The position numbers and the translations under genes were made by a program. A DNA stretch of 64,000 nucleotides, from NCBI RefSeq assembly GCF_029223525.1, contig NZ_JARHTQ010000001.1, positions 434,001 to 498,000 on the forward strand, given 5' to 3'. The notes under the pieces are model-generated. The model saw only the letters and a list, made by a program, of their open reading frames with translations, had not been told where the DNA came from and searched no databases. Source of the stretch: Streptantibioticus ferralitis (lineage in GTDB: Bacteria; Actinomycetota; Actinomycetes; Streptomycetales; Streptomycetaceae). Every line of letters begins with the position of its first letter. The first letter of the stretch is position 1. Shown here piece by piece: positions 52,290 to 61,833 of this stretch.

Positions 52290-53582
52290 TCACTGCTTCT
52301 GGCTGAGCCGCTTGTCGATCTCGGCGTCGGCCTGCTTGGCGGCGGCCGACGGGTCCTGGCCCTGGAGGACGCCGGTCATGAAGATGGTCGAGATCGGGTT
52401 GGGCTTGTTCTCGACGTTGCCCCAGGCTGGGATCAGCGGGGTGGTGCCGCCGCCCACGGCGGCGGCCGAGGCGGCGGTGGCGAACGGGTTGCCGGTCAGG
52501 TTGGAGTTGAGCGAGGTCTTGTTCGGGATGACGCCGCCCTCCTTGGCGAGCGCGCCCTCGAACTGGTCGGACAGCGCGAGCTTCAGGAAGTCCTTCGCCA
52601 GCTCGGGGTTCTTGCCCGCCTGGGCGATGGCCAGGTTGGAGCCACCGAGGAAGACCTTGGCGGGCTTGCCGACGGGCTTGCCCGGAATCGGGAAGTAGCC
52701 GATCTGGTCCTTCAACTGGGGGTTCTTGGCGATCGCACCGGCCGCCTCCCAGCCGAAGCCGATGAACGCGCCGACATCGCCCTTGGCGAAGACGTCCGAC
52801 TGCTGCGGGGTGGCCTCGTCCTTGTCCTTGGGCGCGGTGCCGTAGGAGTTGAGCTTCTTGTACAGGTTGATGGCCTCGGCCGCCTGCGGTGAGTCGAGGT
52901 TGGAGACGTAGTTGTCGCCGTTCTTCTTCACCAGGTCCGCGCCCGCGTCCAGCAGGAACCCGTCGAAGGAGTACCAGTCCTGGCCCGGCGCGTACAGCGC
53001 GTCCTGGGTGCCCTTGGCCTTGATGGTGTCCAGGTCCTTGAAGAACTCGTCCTGGGTCTTGGGGGTGTCCTTGATCCCCGCGTCGGCCCAGATCTTCTTG
53101 TTGTACACGACGACCCGGTTGGAGAAGTACCAGGGAGCGGCGAACTGCTTGCCCTGGTAGACGGCGGAGGCGTTCAGCGCCGGTGACCAGTCCTTGCCTC
53201 CGAGGTCCGCCTTGTCACCGGTGAGGTCCATCAGACCGCCGGTGGCCGCGTAGTACGGGGTCTGGGTGTTGCCGACCTCGACCACGTCCGGCGGGTTGTT
53301 CTCGGACAGGGCGGTGGTCAGCTTCTGCTGGATACCGCCCCACTGCTGCACCTGAACGCTGAGCTTGGCACCCGGGTATTTCTTCTCGAAGGCGGCCGTG
53401 ATGTCCTTGGTCCAGCCGGGTGGGTTGGAGCCGCTCATCACCCAGACGGTCAGGGTCTTTCCCTTGAAGTCCCCGGGACCCGACGCCTTGTCACTCTTGC
53501 TGCCACTGGACCCGCACGCCGCAACCGACACGGCCATTGCCGTGGCACCCAATACGGCTATCGCCGCCCTGCGCTTGCGCAT
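52290..53582 (-). CDS. dasA: Chitobiose-binding lipoprotein DasA
   Basis: 430 residues from ATG 53582, with AGGAGG upstream; a GTG one codon earlier is also possible. A lipoprotein signal ends AVSVAACGSSG, so Cys23 is lipidated. The rest is a type I (MalE-like) solute-binding protein: LTVWVMSGSNPPGW, NPPDVVEVGNTQTPYY, WYFSNRVVVYNKKIW, GAFIGFGWEAAGAI. It captures chitobiose outside the cell for DasBC. Two dre sites lie 45-85 bases upstream, so DasR represses it until glucosamine-6-phosphate builds up. Confidence 0.95.
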   Translation of the reverse strand: MRKRRAAIAVLGATAMAVSVAACGSSGSKSDKASGPGDFKGKTLTVWVMSGSNPPGWTKDITAAFEKKYPGAKLSVQVQQWGGIQQKLTTALSENNPPDVVEVGNTQTPYYAATGGLMDLTGDKADLGGKDWSPALNASAVYQGKQFAAPWYFSNRVVVYNKKIWADAGIKDTPKTQDEFFKDLDTIKAKGTQDALYAPGQDWYSFDGFLLDAGADLVKKNGDNYVSNLDSPQAAEAINLYKKLNSYGTAPKDKDEATPQQSDVFAKGDVGAFIGFGWEAAGAIAKNPQLKDQIGYFPIPGKPVGKPAKVFLGGSNLAIAQAGKNPELAKDFLKLALSDQFEGALAKEGGVIPNKTSLNSNLTGNPFATAASAAAVGGGTTPLIPAWGNVENKPNPISTIFMTGVLQGQDPSAAAKQADAEIDKRLSQKQ

Positions 53583-53626
53583 CACGCCACCCTCCTGAAG
53601 GTGCCAGAGACTCCCCCCTGGTCTTT

Positions 53627-53667
53627 AATGGTTTAGACCAGTACGGGGAGCTTGGCCTAGACCTTTA
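53627..53667 (-). promoter_or_regulatory. Tandem DasR-binding (dre) sites upstream of dasA
   Basis: Site 1, AATGGTTTAGACCAGT (53627-53642), matches the dre consensus TGGTCTAGACCA at 11 of 12 core bases. Site 2, TTGGCCTAGACCTTTA (53652-53667), matches 10 of 12. They lie between divergent dasA and dasR, about 25 bases apart centre to centre. Confidence 0.88.
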
Positions 53668-53687
53668 GGGGTGTCAAGGGTGTATAA

Positions 53688-54653
<966 letters not shown>

Positions 54654-54667
54654 CAGGGGCTTCTCTT

Positions 54668-54722
54668 CTGGGGGCCCGCCCCCAGAGCCCCTGCGGGCGG
54701 GCCCGGGGGCGCAGCCCCCGGG
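54668..54722. repeat. Two GGGGGC/GCCCCC hairpins after dasR
   Basis: CTGGGGGC-CC-GCCCCCAG (54668-54685) and CCCGGGGGC-GCA-GCCCCCGGG (54702-54722). Same dispersed hairpin type as at 37091 and 43379. Likely back-up terminators. Confidence 0.75.
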
Positions 54723-54787
54723 AGGCGGTAACCCCCTGCCCCCAGGCGGGAGCCGCAAGCGTGGCTGATCCGATATGCGGACGGGTA

Positions 54788-54799
54788 GTGACTAGACCA
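54788..54799. promoter_or_regulatory. Weak dre-like site upstream of the DUF3311/symporter operon
   Basis: GTGACTAGACCA matches the dre core TGGTCTAGACCA at 9 of 12 positions with an intact right half (CTAGACCA). It lies 65-76 bases before the DUF3311 start. Confidence 0.4.
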
Positions 54800-54863
54800 C
54801 ATGCGCTCGCCTAGATTGCCTGCGCATTACGTGGGAGACCTATCGCATCGGGGAGCCGCAATC

Positions 54864-55127
54864 ATGACAGAACCGCCACCGCAGCCCAAACCTGTCATCA
54901 CCGCCACCCGGCTGGTGGCGGCGCTCTGCCTGATACTTCCGTTCGTCGCGACGTTGTGGGTCAGCTCGTACGCGCGGCCCACCCCGGCGTTCATCGGCAT
55001 TCCGTTCTTCTACTGGTACCAGATGGCGTGGGTGGTCATCTCCACCGGCCTCACCTCGGTCGCCTATGTGCTGATCAGGCGTGAGGAACGGGCCCGCAGA
55101 AGTGACGGACCCGAGGGGGCGGCATGA
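54864..55127 (+). CDS. DUF3311 small membrane subunit of the symporter
   Basis: 87 residues from ATG 54864. Two membrane helices: TRLVAALCLILPFVATLWVSSYA and FFYWYQMAWVVISTGLTSVAYVL, separated by a short PTPAFIGIP loop. DUF3311 proteins are always encoded just before SSS-family transporters and probably help their assembly or act as a small subunit. Its stop overlaps the symporter start (ATGA), so the two are coupled. The tail is basic and cytoplasmic. Confidence 0.9.
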   Translation: MTEPPPQPKPVITATRLVAALCLILPFVATLWVSSYARPTPAFIGIPFFYWYQMAWVVISTGLTSVAYVLIRREERARRSDGPEGAA

Positions 55128-56779
55128 AGCACGGTGTCAACGGAGTCGCGCTGGCCGTCTTCGTCTTCTTCTTCCTGGTCGTCACCGTGCTCGGCTTCCT
55201 GGCCGCCCGCTGGCGGCGCGCCGAGAACGCCCTCAACCTGGACGAGTGGGGGCTGGGCGGCCGCAGTTTCGGCACCTGGATCACCTGGTTCCTGCTCGGC
55301 GGCGACCTCTACACCGCGTACACGTTCGTCGCCGTTCCGGCGGCGGTCTACGCGGCGGGTGCCTCCGGCTTCTTCGCGGTGCCGTACACCATCCTGGTGT
55401 ACCCGATGATCTTCTGCTTCCTGCCCCGGCTGTGGTCGGTCGCCAGAAGCCACGGCTATGTCACCCCGTCGGACTTCGTCCGGGGGCGCTACGGGTCACG
55501 AGGGCTGTCGCTCGCGGTGGCGATTACCGGAATCCTCGCCACGATGCCGTACATCGCCCTCCAGCTCGTCGGTATTCAAGCCGTGTTGGACGTCCTGGGC
55601 GTAGGCGGTGGCACCTCCACCAACTGGTTCGTCAAGGACCTGCCGCTGCTGATCGCCTTCGCGGTACTCGCCGCGTACACCTACTCCTCGGGGCTGCGCG
55701 CGCCCGCGCTGATCGCCTTCGTCAAGGACTCGCTGATCTACATCGTCATCGCGGTGGCGATCATCTACATCCCCATGCGGCTGGGCGGCTTCGGCCATAT
55801 CTTCCACACCGCGAGCGAGGCATACTCCAAAGTCAACCCGGCCACCGGCAAACCGCGCGGCGAACTGGTGAGCAGCGCCAAGAACCAATGGGCCTACGGC
55901 ACCCTGGCGTTGGGCTCCGCGCTCGCGCTGTTCATGTATCCACACTCGATCACCGCCACCCTCTCCAGCCGCAGCCGTGATGTGGTGCGCCGCAACACCA
56001 CCATCCTGCCGCTGTATTCACTGATGCTCGGGCTGCTGGCGATGCTGGGCTTTATGGCGATCGCCGACGGGGTCGGCAAGGGAGTCAAGGGCTTCAACGC
56101 GCAGTTGGCGATCCCGCAGCTGTTCCTGAACGTCTTCCCGTCGTGGTTCGCGGGCCTTGCCTTCGCGGCCATAGGAATTGGCGCGCTTGTCCCGGCGGCC
56201 ATTATGTCCATTGCCGCCGCCAACCTGTTCACCCGCAATGTCTACCGGGATTTCCTGCGGCCGAACGCCACACCCGAGCAGGAGACCCGGGTCTCCAAAC
56301 TGGTCTCGCTGGTGGTCAAGGTCGGAGCCCTGGCCTTCGTCCTCACCATGGACAAGACGGTGGCCATCAACTTCCAGTTGCTGGGCGGGATCTGGATCCT
56401 GCAGACCTTCCCGGCGATCGTCGCGGGCCTGTACACCCGGTGGTTCCACCGCTGGGCGCTGCTGGCGGGCTGGCTGGTCGGCATGGTGTACGGCACATGG
56501 GCCGCGTGGACGGTGGCCAGTCCCACCCAGGCCCACTTCGGGGGCAGTTCGAAGCTGATCCCGGGCATCGGCCAGATCGGCTACATCGGCCTGACCGCCT
56601 TCGCGCTGAACCTGGCGGTCGCGATCGTCCTGACCGTGGTCTTCAAGGCACTGGGCACCCCGGAGGGCTTCGACGAGACGGCCCCGGCCGACTACACCGC
56701 GGACGCCAAGCGCCCGACCGCACCGCAACCTCCGCCGCACGGCGACGAGTTGCCGCCGGTCGCGACCACCGGCCACTGA
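55124..56779 (+). CDS. Sodium:solute symporter (SSS family, MctP monocarboxylate-type)
   Basis: 551 residues with about 13 membrane helices. Typical SSS segments are GVALAVFVFFFLVVTVLGFLAARW, LGGRSFGTWITWFLLGGDLYTAYTF, PSDFVRGRYGSRGLSLAVAI and the later FAAIGIGALVPAAIMSIAAANLFTRN. With the DUF3311 partner it resembles MctP-type carriers for lactate, pyruvate, acetate or alanine. Its substrate is not proven. It ends in a hydrophilic Pro-rich tail and is followed by a strong terminator. It lies next to the das genes but transports a different class of substrate. Confidence 0.9.
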   Translation: MKHGVNGVALAVFVFFFLVVTVLGFLAARWRRAENALNLDEWGLGGRSFGTWITWFLLGGDLYTAYTFVAVPAAVYAAGASGFFAVPYTILVYPMIFCFLPRLWSVARSHGYVTPSDFVRGRYGSRGLSLAVAITGILATMPYIALQLVGIQAVLDVLGVGGGTSTNWFVKDLPLLIAFAVLAAYTYSSGLRAPALIAFVKDSLIYIVIAVAIIYIPMRLGGFGHIFHTASEAYSKVNPATGKPRGELVSSAKNQWAYGTLALGSALALFMYPHSITATLSSRSRDVVRRNTTILPLYSLMLGLLAMLGFMAIADGVGKGVKGFNAQLAIPQLFLNVFPSWFAGLAFAAIGIGALVPAAIMSIAAANLFTRNVYRDFLRPNATPEQETRVSKLVSLVVKVGALAFVLTMDKTVAINFQLLGGIWILQTFPAIVAGLYTRWFHRWALLAGWLVGMVYGTWAAWTVASPTQAHFGGSSKLIPGIGQIGYIGLTAFALNLAVAIVLTVVFKALGTPEGFDETAPADYTADAKRPTAPQPPPHGDELPPVATTGH

Positions 56780-56794
56780 CGACCCGCGCGCCCA

Positions 56795-56830
56795 CGGGCC
56801 GCCCCGCGAAAAGGGGGGCGGCCCGTTGTC
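56795..56830 (+). terminator. Terminator after the symporter gene
   Basis: CGGGCCGCCCC / GGGGCGGCCCG, 11-bp stem with a GCGAAAAGG loop, followed by TTGT. Confidence 0.88.
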
Positions 56831-56854
56831 GTACCCCTGCGGCACACTGCCACC

Positions 56855-57355
56855 ATGGACATCATCATCCGCGGCGCGCGGCCCGACGAGCTGGACACCA
56901 TAGGCGAACTCACCGCCCGCACCTATGTGGACGAGGGGCTGCTCGCCCGGGGCGCCGACAGCCCCTACGTGGCGGTGCTACGGGACGTCCGGCATCGGGC
57001 GGAGCACTCCGAGGTCCTGGTGGCCGCGGACGCGGCGAGCGACCAGGTGCTGGGCTCCGTGACGTTCGCCGCACCCGGCAGCGCGTACGCGGAAGTCGCG
57101 GGGCCCGGCGAGGGCGAGTTCCGGATGCTGGTGGTGGCGGCTGACGCACGACGGCGCGGAGCGGCCGAGCAACTGGTGCGCGCCTGCCTTGACCGGGCAC
57201 GCGCACTGGGGCTGCGGCGGGTCGTCATATCCAGCGCCCAGCAGATGACCGCGGCCCACCGGCTGTATCGCAGGCTCGGCTTCCGGCGCACGCCGGAACG
57301 GGACTGGGAGGCGGGGCCGGGCGCCCTGCTGTGGACGTTCGCGGTGGAACTGTAG
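56855..57355 (+). CDS. GNAT-family N-acetyltransferase
   Basis: 166 residues. The start MDIIIRGARPDELDTIGELTARTY is the usual beta1-alpha1 of GNAT enzymes. FRMLVVAADARRRGAAEQLVRACLDRARALGL holds the acetyl-CoA loop (RRRGAA) and VVISSAQQMTAAHRLYRRLGF the late helix with its conserved Tyr. The target is unknown. It stands alone between two terminator/regulatory regions. The ATG at 56855 has no strong ribosome site, and translation may be leaderless. Confidence 0.86.
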   Translation: MDIIIRGARPDELDTIGELTARTYVDEGLLARGADSPYVAVLRDVRHRAEHSEVLVAADAASDQVLGSVTFAAPGSAYAEVAGPGEGEFRMLVVAADARRRGAAEQLVRACLDRARALGLRRVVISSAQQMTAAHRLYRRLGFRRTPERDWEAGPGALLWTFAVEL

Positions 57356-57398
57356 CCACTTCCGCGGCGGAACTCCAGTTCCATTCATGATGCGTCCG

Positions 57399-57445
57399 AC
57401 ACAACATCTAGGGGTGCGCCCTTCACGCGGCACTAGATGTATGCT
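57399..57445 (+). promoter_or_regulatory. Paired NrdR boxes upstream of nrdAB
   Basis: Box 1 ACACAACATCTAGGGG (57399-57414) and box 2 GCACTAGATGTATGCT (57430-57445) resemble NrdR repressor sites and lie 31 bases apart, about three helical turns, as NrdR pairs do. Their inner arms ACATCTAG/CTAGATGT also form an inverted repeat. NrdR would repress the operon when dNTPs are plentiful. Confidence 0.82.
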
Positions 57446-57602
57446 CGTCACCGCTGTCGCCGCAGGGGAACCCGGTGCGAATCCGGGACTGCCCCGCAAC
57501 GGAGGGGGGGCACCTCCCATGCCCTTAAGGCTATGGGGGAGGGTGCGCTGCCGTTCCCGTGAGTCCGAGGACCTGCCGACGGCGCACCCTCCGGACTGAC
57601 CG
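57440..57602 (+). ncRNA. Cobalamin (B12) riboswitch controlling nrdAB
   Basis: The B12-box landmarks are present: GCAGGGGAACCCGGTGCGAA, then ATCCGGGACTGCCCCGCAAC (together 57471-57500), and near the 3' side GAGTCCGAGGACCTGCC (57561-57577). AGGGTGCGC (57540-57548) pairs perfectly with GCGCACCCT (57592-57600), enclosing the 3' landmark. When B12 binds, class Ia reductase should be switched off so that the B12-dependent class II enzyme takes over, as known in S. coelicolor. The segment between is G-rich and longer than in the minimal aptamer. Confidence 0.92.
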
Positions 57603-57738
57603 GGCGGTGCAGTGTTGTCCGGGCCTCGCGGGTTGGGCCGGCGGACGCGATACGGGGTGCCTTCCTGATGGTTCGGGCTGCCCGTGCGCGCCCGCGCTCC
57701 TCCCGCGTCGCCGCCGCCTACGAGGGAGAGAGACCACC

Positions 57739-60099
57739 GTGACCATCGCGCCCGCAGACCCCGAGTCAGCAATCGCCCCTGACTCGGAGGCCGACCCCGG
57801 CACGGACCTGCTCCGCACCCTGACGGAGTTGACCACCGATCTCCCGGACACCGCCGCCGGACGGGTCGCCGCCGCCGCACTGCGCGGTCGGCACGCCGGT
57901 TCGGACGAGGCCGAGTTGCGCGGGCTGGCCACCGAGGCCGCCGCCGGTCTGATCGCCGAGGACCCGCAGTACAGCCGCCTCGCCGCCCGGCTGCTGGCCC
58001 GGGCGATCAGCGAGGAGGCGGCGGGCCAGGGCGTGACCACGTTCACCGAGTCGATCGCCACCGGGCACCGCGAGGGCCTGATCGCCGACAGCACCGCCGC
58101 CTTCGTCCGTATCCACGCCGCCCGCCTCGACGCGCTCGTCGACCCCGAAGGCGACGGCCGGTTCGGCTACTTCGGGCTGCGTACCCTGCACAGCCGCTAC
58201 CTGCTGCGGCACCCCATCACCCGGCAGGTCATCGAGACCCCGCAGCACTTCATGCTGCGGGTGGCCTGCGGCCTGGCGGAGGACGAGTCGGCCGGCGCGC
58301 TGGACGAAGTCGCCGCGCTCTACGGCCTGATGAGCCGACTGGACTACCTGCCGAGCTCGCCGACGCTGTTCAACTCCGGCACCCGGCACCCCCAGATGTC
58401 GTCCTGCTACCTGCTGGACTCCCCGCTCGACCAGCTCGACTCGATCTACGAGCGCTACCACCAGATCGCCCGGCTGTCGAAGCACGCGGGCGGCATCGGC
58501 CTGCCGTACTCCCGCATCCGCTCGCGCGGTTCGCTGATCCGCGGCACCAACGGGCACTCCAACGGCATCGTGCCGTTCCTGCGCACCCTCGACTCGTCCG
58601 TCGCGGCGGTCAACCAGGGCGGCCGCCGCAAGGGCGCGGCCTGCGTGTACCTGGAGACCTGGCACGCGGACGTGGAGGAGTTCCTGGAGCTGCGGGACAA
58701 CACCGGTGAGGACGCCCGCCGCACCCACAACCTCAACATCGCGCACTGGATCCCGGACGAGTTCATGCGCCGGGTGGAGGCGGACGCCGACTGGTCGCTG
58801 TTCTCCCCCTCCGACGTACCCGAACTGGTCGACCTGTGGGGCGAGGAGTTCGACGCCGCCTACCGCAAGGCCGAGGCGGAGGGCCGGTTCGTCAAGCAGG
58901 TACCGGCGCGTCAGCTGTACGCCCGGATGATGCGCACCCTCGCCCAGACCGGCAACGGCTGGATGACGTTCAAGGACGCCTCGAACCGCACCGCCAACCA
59001 GACCGCCGAGCCCGGCCGGGTGGTGCACTCCTCCAACCTGTGCACCGAGATCCTGGAGGTGACGGACGACGGCGAGACCGCCGTGTGCAACCTCGGCTCG
59101 GTCAACCTGGGGGCGCATCTCGGCGCCGACGGCCAGCTGGACTGGGAGCGGCTGGACGCCACCGTCCGTACCGCGGTGACCTTCCTCGACCGGGTGGTGG
59201 ACATCAACTTCTACCCGACCGACCAGGCCGCCGCCTCCAACCAGCGCTGGCGCCCGGTGGGGTTGGGCGTGATGGGCCTGCAGGACGTGTTCTTCAAACT
59301 CCGGCTGCCGTTCGACTCGGCCGAGGCCCAGGAGCTGTCCACCCGGATCGCCGAGCGGATCATGCTCGCCGCCTACGAGCAGTCCTGTGCGCTGGCCGAG
59401 CGGCACGGCCCGCTCCCGGCCTGGTCCGAGACCCGCGCCGCACGCGGCGTACTGCACCCGGACCACTACGACACCACCGAGCGGTGGCCGGAACGCTGGG
59501 CCGCGCTGCGGGAGCGTGTCGCACGCTCCGGCATGCGCAACTCGCTGCTGCTGGCGATCGCTCCGACCGCGACCATCGCATCGATCGCGGGGGTCTACGA
59601 GTGCATCGAGCCGCAGGTCTCCAACCTCTTCAAGCGCGAAACGCTCAGCGGTGAGTTCCTCCAGGTCAACTCCTACCTGGTGGAGGAGCTGAAGAAGCTC
59701 GGCGTCTGGGACGCCGCCACCCGTGAGGCACTGCGCGAGTCCAACGGCTCGGTGCAGGACTTCGGTTGGCTCCCCCAGGACGTACGGACGCTGTACCGCA
59801 CCGCCTGGGAGCTGCCGCAGCGCGCGCTGATCGACATGGCCGCGTCCCGCACCGCCTACCTCGACCAGAGCCAGTCGCTCAACCTCTTCATGGCCGCGCC
59901 CACCATCGGCAAGCTCAGCTCGATGTACGCCTACGCCTGGAAGAAGGGCCTGAAGACCACGTACTACCTGCGCTCGCGCCCGGCGACCAGGATCGCCCGC
60001 GCGGCCTCCGGGGCCGTGAACGTCCCCGCCCAGCCGACCGCCGAGGAAGCGGTCGCCTGCTCCCTGGAAAACCCCGAGTCCTGCGAGGCCTGCCAGTAA
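57739..60099 (+). CDS. nrdA: Class Ia ribonucleotide reductase, large subunit
   Basis: 786 residues from GTG 57739, with GAGGGAGAGAG upstream; the TIAPADP start is shared with Streptomyces NrdA. Substrate and radical-site segments are visible: SPTLFNSGTRHPQMSSCYLLD, KHAGGIGLPYSRIRSRGS, SNLCTEILEV with an active-site Cys, and RNSLLLAIAPTATIASIAG. The C-terminus ends in the thiol pair of PESCEACQ that passes electrons from thioredoxin. It reduces ribonucleoside diphosphates. The stop overlaps the nrdB ATG. Controlled by NrdR boxes and a B12 riboswitch upstream. Confidence 0.96.
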   Translation: MTIAPADPESAIAPDSEADPGTDLLRTLTELTTDLPDTAAGRVAAAALRGRHAGSDEAELRGLATEAAAGLIAEDPQYSRLAARLLARAISEEAAGQGVTTFTESIATGHREGLIADSTAAFVRIHAARLDALVDPEGDGRFGYFGLRTLHSRYLLRHPITRQVIETPQHFMLRVACGLAEDESAGALDEVAALYGLMSRLDYLPSSPTLFNSGTRHPQMSSCYLLDSPLDQLDSIYERYHQIARLSKHAGGIGLPYSRIRSRGSLIRGTNGHSNGIVPFLRTLDSSVAAVNQGGRRKGAACVYLETWHADVEEFLELRDNTGEDARRTHNLNIAHWIPDEFMRRVEADADWSLFSPSDVPELVDLWGEEFDAAYRKAEAEGRFVKQVPARQLYARMMRTLAQTGNGWMTFKDASNRTANQTAEPGRVVHSSNLCTEILEVTDDGETAVCNLGSVNLGAHLGADGQLDWERLDATVRTAVTFLDRVVDINFYPTDQAAASNQRWRPVGLGVMGLQDVFFKLRLPFDSAEAQELSTRIAERIMLAAYEQSCALAERHGPLPAWSETRAARGVLHPDHYDTTERWPERWAALRERVARSGMRNSLLLAIAPTATIASIAGVYECIEPQVSNLFKRETLSGEFLQVNSYLVEELKKLGVWDAATREALRESNGSVQDFGWLPQDVRTLYRTAWELPQRALIDMAASRTAYLDQSQSLNLFMAAPTIGKLSSMYAYAWKKGLKTTYYLRSRPATRIARAASGAVNVPAQPTAEEAVACSLENPESCEACQ

Positions 60100-61118
60100 T
60101 GTCTGACGAGAACCAGTCGAAGAACCTGCTGGACCCGGGCTTCGAGCTCACCCTGCGCCCCATGCGCTACCCGGACTTCTACGAGCACTACCGCAACGCC
60201 ATCAAGAACACCTGGACGGTGGAGGAGGTCGACCTCCACTCCGACGTCGCCGATCTCGCCAAGCTCACCCCCGGTGAGCAGCACCTGATCGGGCGCCTGG
60301 TGGCGTTCTTCGCCACCGGCGACTCCATCGTCGCCAACAACCTGGTGCTGACGCTCTACAAGCACATCAACTCCCCCGAGGCGCGGCTGTACCTGTCGCG
60401 CCAGCTGTTCGAGGAGGCCGTGCACGTCCAGTTCTATCTGACGCTGCTGGACACTTATCTCCCGGACCACGACGACCGGGTGGCGGCCTTCGCCGCGGTG
60501 GAGAACATCCCGTCGATCCGCGAAAAGGCGCAGTTCTGCTTCAAGTGGATTGATTCGGTGGATAAGATCGACCGGCTCCGCACCAAGGAGGAGCGCCGCC
60601 GCTTCCTGCTGAACCTGATCTGCTTCGCGGCCTGCATCGAGGGCCTGTTCTTCTACGGTGCCTTCGCCTACGTCTACTGGTTCCGCTCCCGTGGCCTGCT
60701 GCACGGCCTGGCCACCGGCACCAACTGGGTGTTCCGCGACGAGTCCATGCACATGGACTTCGCCTTCCAGGTGGTGGACACCGTCCGGGAGGAGGAGCCT
60801 GACCTGTTCGACGAGGACATGGCCAAGCAGGTCACCGCGATGCTGGAGGAGGCGGTGGAGGCGGAGCTGCAGTTCGCACGCGACCTGTGCGGGGACGGCC
60901 TGCCCGGTATGAACACCGAGTCCATGCGCGAGTACCTGCAGTGCGTCGCCGACCAGCGGCTGGCCCGGCTGGGCCTCCCGGTCCGCTACGGCTCGCAGAA
61001 CCCGTTCTCCTTCATGGAACTGCAGAACGTCCAGGAGCTGACGAACTTCTTCGAGCGCCGCGCGTCCGCGTACCAGGTCGCGGTGGAGGGTTCGGTGTCG
61101 TTCGACGACGACTTCTGA
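60099..61118 (+). CDS. nrdB: Class Ia ribonucleotide reductase, small subunit
   Basis: 339 residues, ATG overlapping the nrdA stop (TAATG). Ferritin-like helices carry the metal ligands in FEEAVHVQFY (EE-x-x-H) and in CIEGLFFYGAF and FRDESMHMDF (E then E-x-x-H). It houses the dinuclear metal centre and tyrosyl radical that starts the reaction in NrdA. The C-terminus (SVSFDDDF) would dock into NrdA. In S. coelicolor the operon continues with an AraC-like gene nrdS; here a terminator follows directly, so nrdS is absent from this site. Confidence 0.96.
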   Translation: MSDENQSKNLLDPGFELTLRPMRYPDFYEHYRNAIKNTWTVEEVDLHSDVADLAKLTPGEQHLIGRLVAFFATGDSIVANNLVLTLYKHINSPEARLYLSRQLFEEAVHVQFYLTLLDTYLPDHDDRVAAFAAVENIPSIREKAQFCFKWIDSVDKIDRLRTKEERRRFLLNLICFAACIEGLFFYGAFAYVYWFRSRGLLHGLATGTNWVFRDESMHMDFAFQVVDTVREEEPDLFDEDMAKQVTAMLEEAVEAELQFARDLCGDGLPGMNTESMREYLQCVADQRLARLGLPVRYGSQNPFSFMELQNVQELTNFFERRASAYQVAVEGSVSFDDDF

Positions 61119-61129
61119 GTCGGCCGCGG

Positions 61130-61170
61130 CGGTGGCCGCTCCCCCCGCAGGGCGGGGAGCGGCCACCGTT
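61130..61170 (+). terminator. Terminator after nrdAB
   Basis: Perfect 15-bp stem CGGTGGCCGCTCCCC / GGGGAGCGGCCACCG with a 9-base loop, then TTCC. Very strong. Confidence 0.9.
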
Positions 61171-61248
61171 CCTCAGGAGGGGCACCCCCCGTGATGGCGC
61201 CCCTCAGCGACACGCCCGGCAGCTTGCGCTGTACGGGCGTTGGCTAGA

Positions 61249-61707
61249 TCACCACCAGTCGGTACAGGTGACCGCGCCGTCAGCGGTGTAGCCGCAGGCA
61301 CGGAACCGCCACTGGTTGCTGCTGCTCTCCCGCTGGGCGGCGCTGGTCTTCGAACTGCCGTTGCCGTGGTTCACGGTGAACGGCCCGCACTGGAGCCACG
61401 ACTGCCCGCCGTCCTGCGTCCAGTCCATCCACACGGACTCGGTGCCGTTGATCGTGTTGCCCTCGATCTTGGCGAATCCACGACCGCCGGCCGACTGAAG
61501 GGAGATGGTGTCCCCGTCGTGGGACACCGAACGCTCCACCGTGCCACTGGCGTTGTCGGAAATGTCGACGAATCCGTTCGCACCGTGTTCGCAGTCCGAG
61601 GCGGCGGCGTGCGCCGTCGGGGCCACGGCCATCCCAACGCCCACGACACTCCCGAGCGAGAGCACCAGCGCGGAGGCTGCCCCAGCGATTTTCTGACCTG
61701 CCTTCAT
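61249..61707 (-). CDS. Small secreted protein of unknown function
   Basis: 152 residues from ATG 61707, with AGGAGG 5 bases upstream. A Sec signal peptide (MKAGQKIAGAASALVLSLGS...) should be cut after AHA near residue 34. The mature part has four Cys (likely two disulfides), is rich in Ser/Gly/Asn/Trp, and appears all-beta (SISLQSAGGRGFAKIEG-type strands, WMDWTQDGGQSWLQCGPF). It might be a beta-sandwich binding protein or inhibitor; no family recognised. It faces nrdAB across the terminator. Confidence 0.78.
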   Translation of the reverse strand: MKAGQKIAGAASALVLSLGSVVGVGMAVAPTAHAAASDCEHGANGFVDISDNASGTVERSVSHDGDTISLQSAGGRGFAKIEGNTINGTESVWMDWTQDGGQSWLQCGPFTVNHGNGSSKTSAAQRESSSNQWRFRACGYTADGAVTCTDWW

Positions 61708-61833
61708 CGGTCCTCCTGTCATGCGGTGTGGCGTACCCGGCACGTTTCGTGCCCGCCGCTTGCTATACGCATGGCGAGGGGGTCCCGTATGACATCGAGT
61801 TCCAAGATCTTTCCACTGCCGCCGTACGGCCGG

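Noticed and set aside
61249..61707. Secreted protein as a protease inhibitor of the SSI type
   Set aside because: Size and disulfides are suggestive, but the reactive-site and core sequence of SSI are not there.
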